The notes beneath the pieces were generated by a model, which did not search any database, was not told where the DNA came from, and was given only the letters and a program-made list of their open reading frames with translations. From NCBI GenBank assembly GCA_028877275.1, contig JAPPFP010000001.1, positions 1 through 64,000 on the forward strand: a stretch of 64,000 nucleotides of DNA, read 5' to 3'. The translations under genes and the position numbers were made by a program. The DNA comes from Acidobacteriota bacterium (lineage in GTDB: Bacteria; Acidobacteriota; Thermoanaerobaculia; Multivoradales; Multivoraceae). How positions within the stretch are numbered: the stretch's first letter is position 1; each line of letters opens with the position of its first letter. This document shows, in pieces, positions 1 through 8,522 of the stretch.

Positions 1-266
1 CCGTTGCGTCTCTCCGTGGCGGGCCGCTCTAGTTTGGCTCGGCTTCGTGAAACCGCTTCGCGGCCTTGGAGTCGCCGGCAGTTCGTCCGGCCTCCGAGCC
101 TTCCCGCAAGGATCGATCTGAACGCGGGCGACCCTCCAGTGGTCCGTAACAGGGTCGAAAACATGGGAGACCCTTGCGGGCCGCACCAACGGCAAAGAGG
201 GGAGTGCTCACGTCCCGGCCCGGCGGACCTTTGGCTGGCACCCGGCATGACGCAGCAGCTTCAAGC

Positions 267-295
267 TTGACGAAAACGTCAATAGGTGCGATAAT
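267..295 (+). promoter_or_regulatory. Sigma70-type promoter with overlapping palindrome
   Basis: TTGACG (267-272) and GATAAT (290-295) are separated by 17 bp, close to the sigma70 consensus and rare in G+C-rich DNA. The -35 hexamer overlaps a perfect interrupted palindrome, TGACG-AAAA-CGTCA (268-281), which could be an operator. A start site near 302 would transcribe the small ORF at 317 and perhaps the gene at 652. Activity is inferred. Confidence 0.55.
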
Positions 296-316
296 TCTGT
301 TATCGGCACTCACAGT

Positions 317-499
317 ATGGACATCTCGATCAGACCAATCGAACACGTCCTCGCCGACATTCCGGCCGTACGACTGCCGTTCAGCCTTGGGGACGCGCTG
401 CGAATCGCCACGAGCCGGCGACGGCGCGACCGGCAAGCCAGATCGAAGAACCACCCCCAACCGACACACCCAGACCGCTACCTCCCCACTAAACCGTGA
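317..499 (+). CDS. Possible 60-aa protein, unknown
   Basis: A 60-codon ORF with an ATG 21 bp after the -10 box of the promoter at 267-295. There is no clear Shine-Dalgarno sequence. The N-terminal half is mixed hydrophobic/acidic; the C-terminal half is Arg/Pro-rich with a run RRRRDRQARS, which could bind nucleic acid. It is not recognised as any family. Its main support is the promoter, so it may be an unrelated open frame in an untranslated leader of the gene at 652. Confidence 0.25.
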   Translation: MDISIRPIEHVLADIPAVRLPFSLGDALRIATSRRRRDRQARSKNHPQPTHPDRYLPTKP

Positions 500-651
500 C
501 GGACTTCGACCTAGTCACTCTTCCGTGGAGTAGCGAGCCCTCCTGCCGTGTAGGTAGATCCCTCCAACGCACCTTCCGGTACGAAGTGACTTGACCCATC
601 GCGCCTACTTGCGGCTCTCGCACAGCCCCATGAAACGAGGGACTTCCAGCC

Positions 652-1617
652 ATGCTGTCACCCAACATCCCCCACCTGGCTGGCCGCGACGCCGCCCTCC
701 ATACTCTCGGCTTCTCGCTCGCAGAAGCCGCCTGGCTGACCCTCGTCTGCCTCCACGCCGGTGTCTTCACGCGCAGCCAGTTCTGCCGATTCCACAACTG
801 CCGAGAAAACGCCGCCCACCGCTTCGTCCGTCGCCTAGTCGACGGACGATTTGCCCGCGAACACCCTCTACCCGACAGCCGTCACCGCTTCACGCGCGTC
901 TATGGGCGCGCCCTCTATGACGCCCTCGACATCGAAGTTCCCCGCCATCGACGTAGCGCCACGTCCGTAATCCTCTTTCGCCGCCTCCTCTCACTCGACT
1001 ACGTTCTCGATAACCCGAACTCACCCTGGCTCGCCACCGAACGTGAGAAGGTCACCTACTTCACCGGCCGCGGCATCGAAGCCAACCTCCTCCCCCAACG
1101 CCTCTACGGCGGCGCCATCCACACGCGCCGTTACTTCGCCCTCAAACTGCCCATCGCCGGCGGTAATCACTCCGTGACCTTCGTCTACGCCGACCCCGGC
1201 CGAGAAACCCAACGTGAACTCCAACGCTGGGCCAACGCCCACAGGACACTTTGGTCCCGTCTCCGCGCGACCGGTACCGCCGTACATCTCGCTGTCGTGA
1301 CCCGCACTGTCACGGCACAACGCGACTACTCCCGAAGCCTCGGCACTTGGCTCACACGACCGGAGGGCGATGCGCCTCTGGCCGTCGGTGAGAGCGCCAC
1401 GCCGACCTTCATCGAAGCAGCGCTACTCGATGGCGACAGCCATGGTGTGGCCAAGATGAGAACCTCTGGTGCCGCCAATCGGATCGGAAAACGCGTCGAC
1501 CAAGCCGATGCCCCAAAGGCGATCATCGACAGCTTCTCCACCCACCACTCACGACACCTCGCACCCAAGGGCCGAGGGGGTCCACCATCTCTCGTTCGCG
1601 TGTCCGGCCCGAGGTGA
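652..1617 (+). CDS. Hypothetical protein with winged-helix-like N-terminus
   Basis: A 321-residue protein with no family I can name. Residues about 20-75 have the pattern of a winged helix (a helix around LTLVCLHAGVFTRSQF, then an Arg-rich helix followed by a possible beta-wing), as in replication-relaxation or mobilisation accessory proteins. That similarity is only an impression. From about residue 240 the sequence becomes low-complexity and may be degenerate. The ATG at 652 is preceded by a weak GAGGGA. It is the largest gene of the less G+C-rich stretch next to the tRNA-Ser gene, so a mobile-element cargo or transfer function is plausible but unproven. Confidence 0.45.
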   Translation: MLSPNIPHLAGRDAALHTLGFSLAEAAWLTLVCLHAGVFTRSQFCRFHNCRENAAHRFVRRLVDGRFAREHPLPDSRHRFTRVYGRALYDALDIEVPRHRRSATSVILFRRLLSLDYVLDNPNSPWLATEREKVTYFTGRGIEANLLPQRLYGGAIHTRRYFALKLPIAGGNHSVTFVYADPGRETQRELQRWANAHRTLWSRLRATGTAVHLAVVTRTVTAQRDYSRSLGTWLTRPEGDAPLAVGESATPTFIEAALLDGDSHGVAKMRTSGAANRIGKRVDQADAPKAIIDSFSTHHSRHLAPKGRGGPPSLVRVSGPR

Positions 1618-2162
1618 CGATGCCGCCTCGAGTTTCGAATCGAAGCGAACGCCCGCCACGATCCGCTCTCGCGTAGTCTGCGCCGCTTCCGCGCTCCGTA
1701 TCGGTTCTTCTCCCTTGCCGGTCGGCGCGGTCTAGAAGTCCGGCCCAGCGCGGTGTCTGTCGCGAAGCCGGCAACCGGCGAGGCCCGGGAGACCTACGTC
1801 GAGAAGAAGTCCGGGCGGAAGAAGGAGAAGCCAAGAGTAGTCGTTCCGTCAACACTCAACGAACTAGGAGTCGACCGAGACTGCGTCTACGACGAGGGAC
1901 TCTGAACCTTGGAGCAGTGCACATCCGGTTGTCTGATCCAGGTGTATCTGTTCTCGGCCGTTCTGCTCGCGACACTCGGGGCTAGATCACAGGGGCGCTG
2001 AGAGTCCCGACCAAGGAGGACGACCGCTTCCCTTGTCCTCGGCCTGCTGCTCCTGGTGGCGCTCGTCATCGTGCCTACGATCTCTTGGATCGCAGAGCTC
2101 GCATAGTGCCAGTGACCGCAGTCACACCGGCCATGGCAAGGCTCGCTAGAAGCCCGTAGCTC
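1618..2162. other. Gap with only tiny candidate ORFs
   Basis: No recognisable gene. It contains the 50-codon candidate at 1753-1905. A hydrophobic open frame at about 2032-2106 ends in TAG (frame: LVLGLLLLVALVIVP) behind an AAGGAGG at 2013-2019 but has no ATG, GTG or TTG. These may be remnants of small membrane-protein genes broken by substitutions. Confidence 0.4.
1753..1905 (+). CDS. Possible 50-aa Lys/Arg-rich protein
   Basis: A GTG-started frame of 50 codons ending TGA. Its middle is strongly basic (EKKSGRKKEKPR) and its end acidic. The codon choice in that part looks protein-like (AAG/GAG/GTC), unlike the surrounding DNA. No Shine-Dalgarno sequence is obvious and no family is recognised. 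It could be a short DNA-binding or antitoxin-like protein, or the tail of a decayed gene. Confidence 0.22.
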   Translation: MSVAKPATGEARETYVEKKSGRKKEKPRVVVPSTLNELGVDRDCVYDEGL

Positions 2163-2783
2163 TTGGCCTGGCTGAACATCGGAGCTTCTGACGTTGACAC
2201 GCGGCTAGTAGTGACCTGGCGGAAGGGGCACGGGCCAGCCGTAGCCCTGACCGACACCGGTACCATGCTCGGAACGGACTGTTTCACTTGCGGTCAGGAT
2301 CCCTACTGCGCCGCTTCGCAGTCGTGGCGCGGGCTGCCGATAGAGCCGGAACACCGCTGCACCGAGTATGACGCCGACGACTACCGCTATCCGCAGTCGG
2401 TCGAGCAGCACATCGTCCACGACCGCTGCGTCATCAGCCCGTACACCTGCGAGACGTTCCCGAGCACCGCGCATACCGACATCGAGCACATCGTTGCTCG
2501 CTCGGAAGCCCACGACAGCGACCTGTGCGCCGCAGACTCTGCGACCAGGACGACGTTCGCCCGCGATCTACGGAATCTGACGCTGGCCTCGCCGGCGCTG
2601 AACCGGCACCAGAAAGGCGACCGCGACGCGGCCGAGTGGCTGCCGGAGCGCAACAGGTGCTGGTTCGCACAGACGGTGGTCGACATTTGCCGCGCCTACG
2701 ACCTCACGATCAACCGGGCCGAGACCGACGCGCTGGAACACGTTCTGTCATCATGCACGGACAGGGCGATCCGGCGTCGCTGA
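2163..2783 (+). CDS. HNH endonuclease family protein (DUF1524-like)
   Basis: A 206-residue protein with the HNH/DUF1524 nuclease core: DIEHIVARSEAHDS at about 106-119 gives the metal-binding DxEH motif. RNLTLASPALN (about 137-147) and KGDRDAAEWLP (about 151-161) match the Asn and Lys/Asp positions seen in this family. The protein would cleave DNA using a divalent metal. A Cys-containing part (C40, C43, C49, C66) precedes the core. The listed start is TTG at 2163; ATG at 2265 is an alternative that keeps the whole nuclease part. It lies in the island-like stretch, where such nucleases are common cargo or defence genes. The open frame continues after its TGA (see 2784-3067). Confidence 0.75.
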   Translation: MAWLNIGASDVDTRLVVTWRKGHGPAVALTDTGTMLGTDCFTCGQDPYCAASQSWRGLPIEPEHRCTEYDADDYRYPQSVEQHIVHDRCVISPYTCETFPSTAHTDIEHIVARSEAHDSDLCAADSATRTTFARDLRNLTLASPALNRHQKGDRDAAEWLPERNRCWFAQTVVDICRAYDLTINRAETDALEHVLSSCTDRAIRRR

Positions 2784-3067
2784 GTAAGGAAGGTCGCGTT
2801 CTGGCTCATCGTCGCCGTCATCGGGCTAGCCGTCGCCCTAGGAGGCGGTCTCCATTGCCGACAGCAGCAGCGTACACGCCGGGACAGCGGAGCCAGTCCA
2901 ACGCTCGGGACCTGCGTAACGCGCCTCCTGCTGCAAGTGCCCGTGTGGCCCGACTTCCGACACTGGGCACTCCCGCGTACTGCACACCGATCGGGGGATC
3001 TATTGTGGGATCAGTCGGCACACGATAGCTCTAACTTATTGATATGAAATCCTTTGCCTGGGTGATA
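2784..3067. other. Open frame after HNH stop, no start codon
   Basis: In the same frame as the HNH gene, directly after its TGA, 87 codons stay open to a TGA at 3045-3047. They begin with a hydrophobic, TM-like run (VAFWLIVAVIGLAVALGGG) and then become Arg/Gln-rich. There is no ATG/GTG/TTG before the hydrophobic run. It is either a remnant of a small membrane protein or chance. The stretch ends at the 3' end of the tRNA-Ser gene. Confidence 0.35.
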
Positions 3068-3158
3068 TGGCGGAGGGGGTGGGATTCGAACCCACGGTGG
3101 ACTGTTCATCCACGCCGGTTTTCAAGACCGGTGCTTTCGACCACTCAGCCACCCCTCC
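3068..3158 (-). tRNA. tRNA-Ser (TGA anticodon)
   Basis: On the minus strand the sequence folds as a class II tRNA: acceptor GGAGGGG paired with CCCCTCC, anticodon loop CTTGAAA (anticodon TGA), a long variable arm (GTGGATGAACAGTCCAC) and T-loop GTTCGAATC. CCA is encoded. It reads UCA-type serine codons. It lies immediately next to serS, on the same strand and downstream of it. Its 3' end borders the island-like stretch 1-3067, a typical integrase attachment position. Confidence 0.97.
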
Positions 3159-3183
3159 GGACGGCCGGCGAGACCGCAGGCTC

Positions 3184-4476
3184 CTAGCCTGACACGATCT
3201 CCTCCACCCCGCCGACGTAGGGGCGAAGCGCCTCGGGGATGCGGACGGAGCCCGACGCCGTCTGGTAGTTCTCCAGCAGCGCGACCAGTGTGCGGCCGAC
3301 CGCAAGGCCGGAGCCGTTCAGGGTATGAACGTGGCGCAGTCCACCGCCGCCTTCGGGGCGATAGCGCGTGCGCACGCGCCGCGCCTGGAACGCCTCCGCG
3401 TTGCTGCAGGACGAGATCTCCCGGTACGTCGCCTGACCCGGCAGCCAGACTTCCAGGTCGTACGTCTTGGCCATGGCGAAGCCCATGTCGCCGGTGCTCA
3501 GGCAGACGACCCGGTAGGGCAGCTCGAGCCGCTGGAGCACCTTCTCGGCGTGAGCCGTCAGTTGCTCCAGCGCCTCGTGGCTGGCCTCGGGCGTCGTCAA
3601 CTGGACGAGTTCCACCTTCTGGAACTGGTGCAGGCGGATGAGCCCGCGGACATCGCGGCCGTACGAACCCGCCTCGGCCCGGAAGCAGGGCGTGAGCGCC
3701 GCGTACCTGAGCGGCAACTGGTCCTCCTCGAGCACCTCGTCAGCGTGGAGGTTGACGAGGGGCACCTCGCCGGTCGGGATGAGGTAGCGCGCGTCCGGCT
3801 GGACGTGGAAGAGGTCCTCCTCGAACTTCGGGAGCTGGCCGCTGCCGACGAGGCAGTCCCGCCTGACGAGGAACGGCGGAAGCACCTCTGTGTAGCCGTG
3901 CTCCTCGGTGTGAAGGTCGAGCATGAAGGCGGCGAGCGCCCGCTCCAGGCGCGCGCCCAGCCCCATGTAGGTCACGAACCGGGCGCCGGCCAGCTTGGCG
4001 CCGCGCTCGAAGTCGAGAATCCCGAGCTCGGGGCCGAGGTCCCAGTGGTTCCTGGGCTCGAAGTCGAAGCTGGGCGGTTCGCCGACGACCCGCTCGACCC
4101 GGTTGGCCGCCTCGTCGGCGCCCACCGGAACCGACTCGTGGGCGATGTTCGGCACCTGGAGTTCGGTCTCCGTCAACTCCCCTTCCGCCTTCTCGACGGC
4201 CGCCTCGAGGTGGTCGATGCGGACCTTGAGCCCGGTCATCTCTAGAATGAGGTGCTCGGTGTCTTCCTTCTTCGCCTCGCCCTGAGCCTTCAGCCTGCCG
4301 ATCTCCTGGCCTGCCAGCCGCCGGCGATGCCGGAGTTCCTCGAGTTCGGTGAGCGCCTCTCGGCGTCGGCGGTCGCTGGTCGTCCACTGGTCGACCAGCA
4401 CGGGGTCGACGCCGCGCGCTTCGACCGCCGCGGCAACCCGCTCGGGTTCGCTTCTGAGCAGTTCTCGGGGCAACAT
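3184..4476 (-). CDS. serS: Serine-tRNA ligase
   Basis: Class II aminoacyl-tRNA synthetase charging tRNA-Ser (and tRNA-Sec where present) with serine. The 430-residue length is typical. Residues about 25-105 form the long helical hairpin arm that grips the tRNA (heptad-like [14 protein letters not shown] onward). Motif 2 is [11 protein letters not shown] with RGLIRLHQF after it, and motif 3 is [19 protein letters not shown] at 387-405. The start is the ATG giving [14 protein letters not shown], the usual SerRS N-terminus; the open frame continues far upstream but that part is a shadow of the gene on the other strand. No Shine-Dalgarno sequence is evident. Cytoplasmic, single gene, divergent from the membrane-protein gene at 4546. 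Confidence 0.97.
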   Translation of the reverse strand: MLPRELLRSEPERVAAAVEARGVDPVLVDQWTTSDRRRREALTELEELRHRRRLAGQEIGRLKAQGEAKKEDTEHLILEMTGLKVRIDHLEAAVEKAEGELTETELQVPNIAHESVPVGADEAANRVERVVGEPPSFDFEPRNHWDLGPELGILDFERGAKLAGARFVTYMGLGARLERALAAFMLDLHTEEHGYTEVLPPFLVRRDCLVGSGQLPKFEEDLFHVQPDARYLIPTGEVPLVNLHADEVLEEDQLPLRYAALTPCFRAEAGSYGRDVRGLIRLHQFQKVELVQLTTPEASHEALEQLTAHAEKVLQRLELPYRVVCLSTGDMGFAMAKTYDLEVWLPGQATYREISSCSNAEAFQARRVRTRYRPEGGGGLRHVHTLNGSGLAVGRTLVALLENYQTASGSVRIPEALRPYVGGVEEIVSG

Positions 4477-4545
4477 GGCGGTGGCAGTCTTCCAACGTTC
4501 GTCGCCAAGGGCAAGGATCGCCACGACAATGACCGAAACCAGCAG

Positions 4546-6411
4546 ATGACGAGAGCCGGACCGGGATCGAAGTCCACCGTGCTCGACGCGACGCCGTGGG
4601 CAGCGGCTCTGCCGCCACTGCTCGCGGGCTTCGCGATGTTCGCTCTGGCCGGCGTCGAGCGCGACGCCCAGGCGGCGGCCGAAGGTCGGTACCTGGCGCT
4701 GGCCGCGACGACGGTGCTGCTGGCCGCGGCCGGCGTGGCCCGGCGACCCTTCGGCGCCCCGGCGCTCGCCCTGCCGGTCCTCGCGGTCGTCGCGTTCATC
4801 GCCATCCCGCCCGGAGGCCCCGCGCGCGGCGCGGCGCTCGGGGCCCTGCTGTGCCTCGGCCCGGCCGCGCTGCTGGTGGACAGCCTGATCGCCCGGCGCG
4901 CCGAACTGCTCGAGCCCCCCGGCTCGCTCGAACCGGCCCGCCTGTTGCGTCTGGGCGTCCTGCTGGCGGCGGCGCTCATCGGAATCAACCTGCTCATGCG
5001 GCACGGAGACCTTCTTCAGGGCTCGACGCTTCGGCTGCTGGTCGTCCTGGTCGCCATCCCGGCCGCCGCGACCGTGATCGTGCTGGTGCTGTTCGCGCGC
5101 CTGGGCGCGCCGGCCCTGGCCGGAACGGCGGCTCTCCTGCTCGCGGCGGGAGGCGTTCGATCGAATGTCGTCCTGGTGCTGGCAGCGGCCGCCTGCGCCG
5201 ACGCGGTCGCGCGCGCCCTGGAGCAGCGCTGGCCGGCGGTGGCGGCAGCAGCCGGCGTGGCGCTCGCCGCCGTGGTCGGTGTCGTGCTGGTCCGCGAGCC
5301 CGCGTTCGGCGTGCTCATCGCCGCCATGGCCGCGGCGATCGTCTGGCGCCGTTTCGCCTTCGCCATCGTCCTGGTCCTGGCCGGGGCCCTGACCGTGTGG
5401 CAACCGCTCGGCGCCGGCGCGCCGTGGCCCGACGTGTTCGCCGGACTCCCTCTGGTCCTGATCGCGGCGCCGAGCCTGATCGGGCGGGGGAATCTGCAGA
5501 CGGTGGCCGCGGCCGTGCTGCTTACCCTGGCCGGGCTGCGCTTCCTGCCGCCGCAACAGGCGCTGCTGGCAGGCATCGCCCTGTGGACCGTGCTCCATGC
5601 GACGCGGTCGGACGGCCTCTCCGCCGACGACCCGTCGCCTGTCGGTCCCTGGCACAGCCTCGCGCTCCGCGGCGACGCCGCCGTGTTTGGCTACTGCCTG
5701 CAGGGGGGCCTGCTGGCGTTCGCGACGCTGTCGGCGACGTATCCCTGGCTGCAGCCGGCCTATCTCGAGGACCGGCTGCGCGCGTTCGGGCTCGGCGGCG
5801 GGCTCGAGCACTGGTCCGCCCTGGCCGGCATCCTCCTGCTCGCCCACGCCTCGGCCGCGCTGGTCCGGAGGACGCCGGCGCCGCGGGTGCTGGTCCTCGC
5901 CCTCGCCGCCGTCCTGCTGACAACGGCGGCGCTCGGCGCCTGGGACGCCTTCAAGCAGCGCCGGACGCTGCTCAGCTCGCCCCGCCAGGTCCTGACGGCG
6001 GACAGCCCGCGCTGGACGGCCCCGGAGGGAGGCTGCGGAGAGAAGCTGATCCTGGACACGGCGCTCGCGAACGCCAGCGGTGTCGCCGCCGGCCAGCCCG
6101 TGGCGCGTATCGACGTCGCCGGCCCTGGCGCCGGCCCGGACACCGAGGCCGCCGTTCTCCGGCATGGCGTTCACACCGGTGAATGGGCCGCCCGTGCGAC
6201 CGGCGACATCGCCGGCCTGAAACCCTGGCTGCACTGGGTGGCCCCCGCCGGCGAAGGCGAACCGTTCTTCGGGACGCGCTACCGGACCGAAGTCGACCTG
6301 ACACCCCTCTGCGGCAAGGGCAATCTGGTCGTCGTGCGGGATGCCGGGCTACCGGAGCAGGTCGAAGTGACGCTGTTCTTCGCCCTTCAACTCGGCGAAC
6401 CTGACGCTTGA
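4546..6411 (+). CDS. Multi-TM membrane protein of the polysaccharide locus
   Basis: A 621-residue Leu/Ala/Val-rich protein with about a dozen predicted membrane segments over residues 15-475, followed by a C-terminal non-membrane part of about 140 residues (from [16 protein letters not shown]) that probably faces the periplasm. No family is recognised. Its stop overlaps the TTG start of the glycosyltransferase at 6408 (TTGA), so the two are probably translationally coupled and it likely acts in the same surface polysaccharide pathway, for example as a flippase, polymerase or anchoring partner; that role is inferred. The open frame extends upstream over serS, but ATG 4546 is the first plausible start. 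Confidence 0.7.
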   Translation: MTRAGPGSKSTVLDATPWAAALPPLLAGFAMFALAGVERDAQAAAEGRYLALAATTVLLAAAGVARRPFGAPALALPVLAVVAFIAIPPGGPARGAALGALLCLGPAALLVDSLIARRAELLEPPGSLEPARLLRLGVLLAAALIGINLLMRHGDLLQGSTLRLLVVLVAIPAAATVIVLVLFARLGAPALAGTAALLLAAGGVRSNVVLVLAAAACADAVARALEQRWPAVAAAAGVALAAVVGVVLVREPAFGVLIAAMAAAIVWRRFAFAIVLVLAGALTVWQPLGAGAPWPDVFAGLPLVLIAAPSLIGRGNLQTVAAAVLLTLAGLRFLPPQQALLAGIALWTVLHATRSDGLSADDPSPVGPWHSLALRGDAAVFGYCLQGGLLAFATLSATYPWLQPAYLEDRLRAFGLGGGLEHWSALAGILLLAHASAALVRRTPAPRVLVLALAAVLLTTAALGAWDAFKQRRTLLSSPRQVLTADSPRWTAPEGGCGEKLILDTALANASGVAAGQPVARIDVAGPGAGPDTEAAVLRHGVHTGEWAARATGDIAGLKPWLHWVAPAGEGEPFFGTRYRTEVDLTPLCGKGNLVVVRDAGLPEQVEVTLFFALQLGEPDA

Positions 6412-8522
6412 CCGAATCGCCCAGCGAAGCGGCGACGCCATCGCTCTCCTACGTCGTACCGACGATCGGCATCCCGGAGCACCTGGCGAACTGCCTGGAG
6501 TCGATCTACCGGGACGGTGAACGCCTCGACGCACCATCGGAACTGGTGATCGTCTCGCAGGCGCCGGTTGGCCAGGACGCCGGGGGATCCCCGGCACTGA
6601 AGGAGTTGTGCCGGCGGCTCGCGGCGGCGCGGCCGGGCGCGATCGACGGGCCGGTTCGAGTCGTCGAGCTACCGCGACCCGCCGGGTTCGCCCGCGCGGT
6701 GAACGACGGGATCGCGTTCAGCAGCGGCGATTGGGTCGCGCTGGTGAACGACGACGTCGTGCTGGAGGCGGGGTGGGCGCGCCGGCTGCTCGAAGCGGCG
6801 GGCGCCGCTGCCGGCGTGGCCGCGGTGCAGGGGGTCAACGTGGCGGCCGGGGGCGACGGCGAGGATGTACGCGTCGACGGTGCCGGTCTTGCGTGGAACC
6901 GGCGCTGGCAGGCGGTCCAGCTCGGCCGTGGGGAGGAGACCGCAGATTGGAGGGGTGCCGGCCTTCGGCCGGCGCGTGCTCCTGGCCGCCTTCGGCGGCA
7001 GCCGGCGGGGACGCCGGCGCACCCAGTGTGCGATGACGACTTGGAGCGGGAGTCGCCGCACGCAGTGGGTGACGAGGTTTACGGTGTATCCGCCACCGCG
7101 GCGATCTACCGCCGCGCCGCGCTGGCGGCCGTGAACGTCGGCGGCAGCGTGCTGCGGCCGTTCGAGGAGCGGCTCGACAGCTACTACGAAGACGTCGAGC
7201 TCGCGGACCGGCTGCGCGGGGCCGGTTACCGCGCGCTGCTCGTGCCCGCGGCGCGCGCGGTCCACGCGGGAGCGCTGTCGAGCCGGAGTCCGCGGGCCGC
7301 CCGGCGGAGGACGCGGCGGGTCTACGCGAACCGCCTGCTGGTGCTGGCGCGGCGTCTCGGCCGCGGTTTCTGGCCGCGCCTGCCCGTCGTCCTGGGGCGG
7401 GACGTCGTCGACGTGCTGAGGCGGCCGAAGACCCCGCCGATGCCGGGCGACCTCAGGGCGCCGGGCGTCGTCGACCTGGTGTCCGCCTGGGGCCGGGCGG
7501 TGCGGTTGCTGCCGTGGTTTGCGCACTTCGGGCGCTTCACGGAGGAAAGGAGCCGGCCTGACGGCCGGCGCGTTTCAAAGCCGCCTTCGGCGGCAGCCGG
7601 CGGGGACGCCGGCGCACCCAGTGTGCGGCCTCTTCTCACCGCGGTCGCGCCGCACTGGCACGACGAGGAGCACCTCGCCGTCCTCATCCAGGACTGGCCC
7701 GGGGACGACCGCTTCGAGCTCATCGTCGTCGACAACGGTTCCGACGGCGACCCCGGCGAGCTGGCGACCGACCGGCCCAACGTCAGCGTGCTGCGGCCCG
7801 GCCGCAACCTGGGGTTTGGAGCGGCCGTGAACCGCGGCGCCGCCGAGGCCGGCGGCGACCTGATCCTCCTCCTGAACACGGACGCCATCCCGGAGTCCGG
7901 AGCGCTGGACGCCCTGGTCGACGGGATGACGAACCACCCTGACGCTGCCGGGCTCGCGCCGCGGCTGCTCGGCGCGGACGACACCGCCCAGGCGGCCTGG
8001 CAGCTTCGGCGGCTGCCGACGCTTCGGACCCTGGCCGGCTACTGCTGTTTCGTGGAGCCCGCTCCGCTGCCGGAGCCGGCGGCCGGCGCACCGGTCGAAC
8101 AGCCGGCCGCCTGCGCGCTGCTGCTCCGCCGTTCCGTGTTCGAGAGTGCCGGGGCCATGGACGAGCGCTTCTGGCCCGCCTGGTTCGAGGATGTCGACCT
8201 GGCGCGCCGGCTCGCCGACCGGGGCGAAGTGGTGCTCTACTGGCCGGAGGCCGTCTTTCGCCACGGGCTCGGCGCCTCGGTGCCGCGGCTGGGCTACGGC
8301 GCCTTCCTCGCCGCGTACTACCGGAACCTGGATCGCTACGCGCGCAAGCACCACGGTCGCGGCGCCGCCCTGCTCTTGCGTGGCGTGCTCGTTGGCGCGG
8401 CGCTGCTCCGCATCGTGCTGCTGCCGCTTCGCCGTCCGCGGCGGGCTCGCGGTCGCGAGGAGGCCCTGGCCGGGTTGTGGCGGCTGGCGGTGGCGGCGGT
8501 TGGCGGCTGGAGAGAGCGGTGA
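6408..8522 (+). CDS. Two-domain family 2 glycosyltransferase with repeat inserts
   Basis: A 704-residue protein with two GT2 (rhamnosyltransferase-like) domains: residues about 10-340 (SYVVPTIGIPEHL start, DXD-type VNDDVV) and about 410-690 (LIVVDNGSDGD, LLNTDA, WFEDVDLARRL). It would transfer sugars from NDP donors onto a growing surface polysaccharide on the cytoplasmic side. The start TTG overlaps the previous stop. Two R1 repeats lie in frame: residues about 184-209, within domain 1, read AGLRPA...QPAGTPAHPV; residues about 381-407, in the linker, read RPDGRRV...GGDAGAPSV. These insertions are absent from normal GT2 folds. The gene overlaps the next one by GTGA. Confidence 0.88.
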   Translation: MTESPSEAATPSLSYVVPTIGIPEHLANCLESIYRDGERLDAPSELVIVSQAPVGQDAGGSPALKELCRRLAAARPGAIDGPVRVVELPRPAGFARAVNDGIAFSSGDWVALVNDDVVLEAGWARRLLEAAGAAAGVAAVQGVNVAAGGDGEDVRVDGAGLAWNRRWQAVQLGRGEETADWRGAGLRPARAPGRLRRQPAGTPAHPVCDDDLERESPHAVGDEVYGVSATAAIYRRAALAAVNVGGSVLRPFEERLDSYYEDVELADRLRGAGYRALLVPAARAVHAGALSSRSPRAARRRTRRVYANRLLVLARRLGRGFWPRLPVVLGRDVVDVLRRPKTPPMPGDLRAPGVVDLVSAWGRAVRLLPWFAHFGRFTEERSRPDGRRVSKPPSAAAGGDAGAPSVRPLLTAVAPHWHDEEHLAVLIQDWPGDDRFELIVVDNGSDGDPGELATDRPNVSVLRPGRNLGFGAAVNRGAAEAGGDLILLLNTDAIPESGALDALVDGMTNHPDAAGLAPRLLGADDTAQAAWQLRRLPTLRTLAGYCCFVEPAPLPEPAAGAPVEQPAACALLLRRSVFESAGAMDERFWPAWFEDVDLARRLADRGEVVLYWPEAVFRHGLGASVPRLGYGAFLAAYYRNLDRYARKHHGRGAALLLRGVLVGAALLRIVLLPLRRPRRARGREEALAGLWRLAVAAVGGWRER
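6957..7033 (+). repeat. R1 palindromic element, left module, inside GT gene
   Basis: A chain of three hairpins, GCCGGCC/GGCCGGC, GCCGCC/GGCGGC and GCCGGCG/CGCCGGC, followed by the terminal CGCACCCAGTGTGCGA. It lies within the first GT2 domain of the 6408-8522 gene and is translated without a stop (tail read as PAGTPAHPV). Confidence 0.9.
7549..7627 (+). repeat. R1 palindromic element, left module, inside GT gene
   Basis: Same three-hairpin left module (GGAGCCGGCC...GGCGCGTTTC, GCCGCC/GGCGGC, GCCGGCG/CGCCGGC, CGCACCCAGTGTG). It sits in the linker between the two GT2 domains and is read in a different frame from the copy at 6957 (tail read as AGGDAGAPSV). Confidence 0.92.

Larger units (their letters stand above)
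1..651. other. Stretch without a confident gene (island end)
   Basis: No ORF here resembles a family I recognise. The stretch is visibly less G+C-rich than the rest of the window and holds one good sigma70-type promoter (267-295) and one short ORF behind it (317-499). The longer overlapping ORFs on both strands look like random open frames. No R1-type palindromic repeat is present, unlike in the neighbouring chromosome. Confidence 0.5.

Noticed and set aside
174..533. 119-codon forward ORF
   Set aside because: It overlaps other open frames, has composition-driven content and no promoter or ribosome site in the proper place; the shorter 317-499 ORF fits the promoter better.
2781..2783. TGA of the HNH gene as a selenocysteine codon, given selA in the window
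   Set aside because: No convincing SECIS-type hairpin follows, HNH proteins are not known selenoproteins, and the part before the TGA already has the full domain.
4477..6234. Long minus-strand open frame continuing upstream of serS (over 580 codons)
   Set aside because: It is the antisense of the membrane-protein gene at 4546; its translation is low-complexity Arg/Gln/Gly and not SerRS-like. High G+C leaves such shadow frames open.
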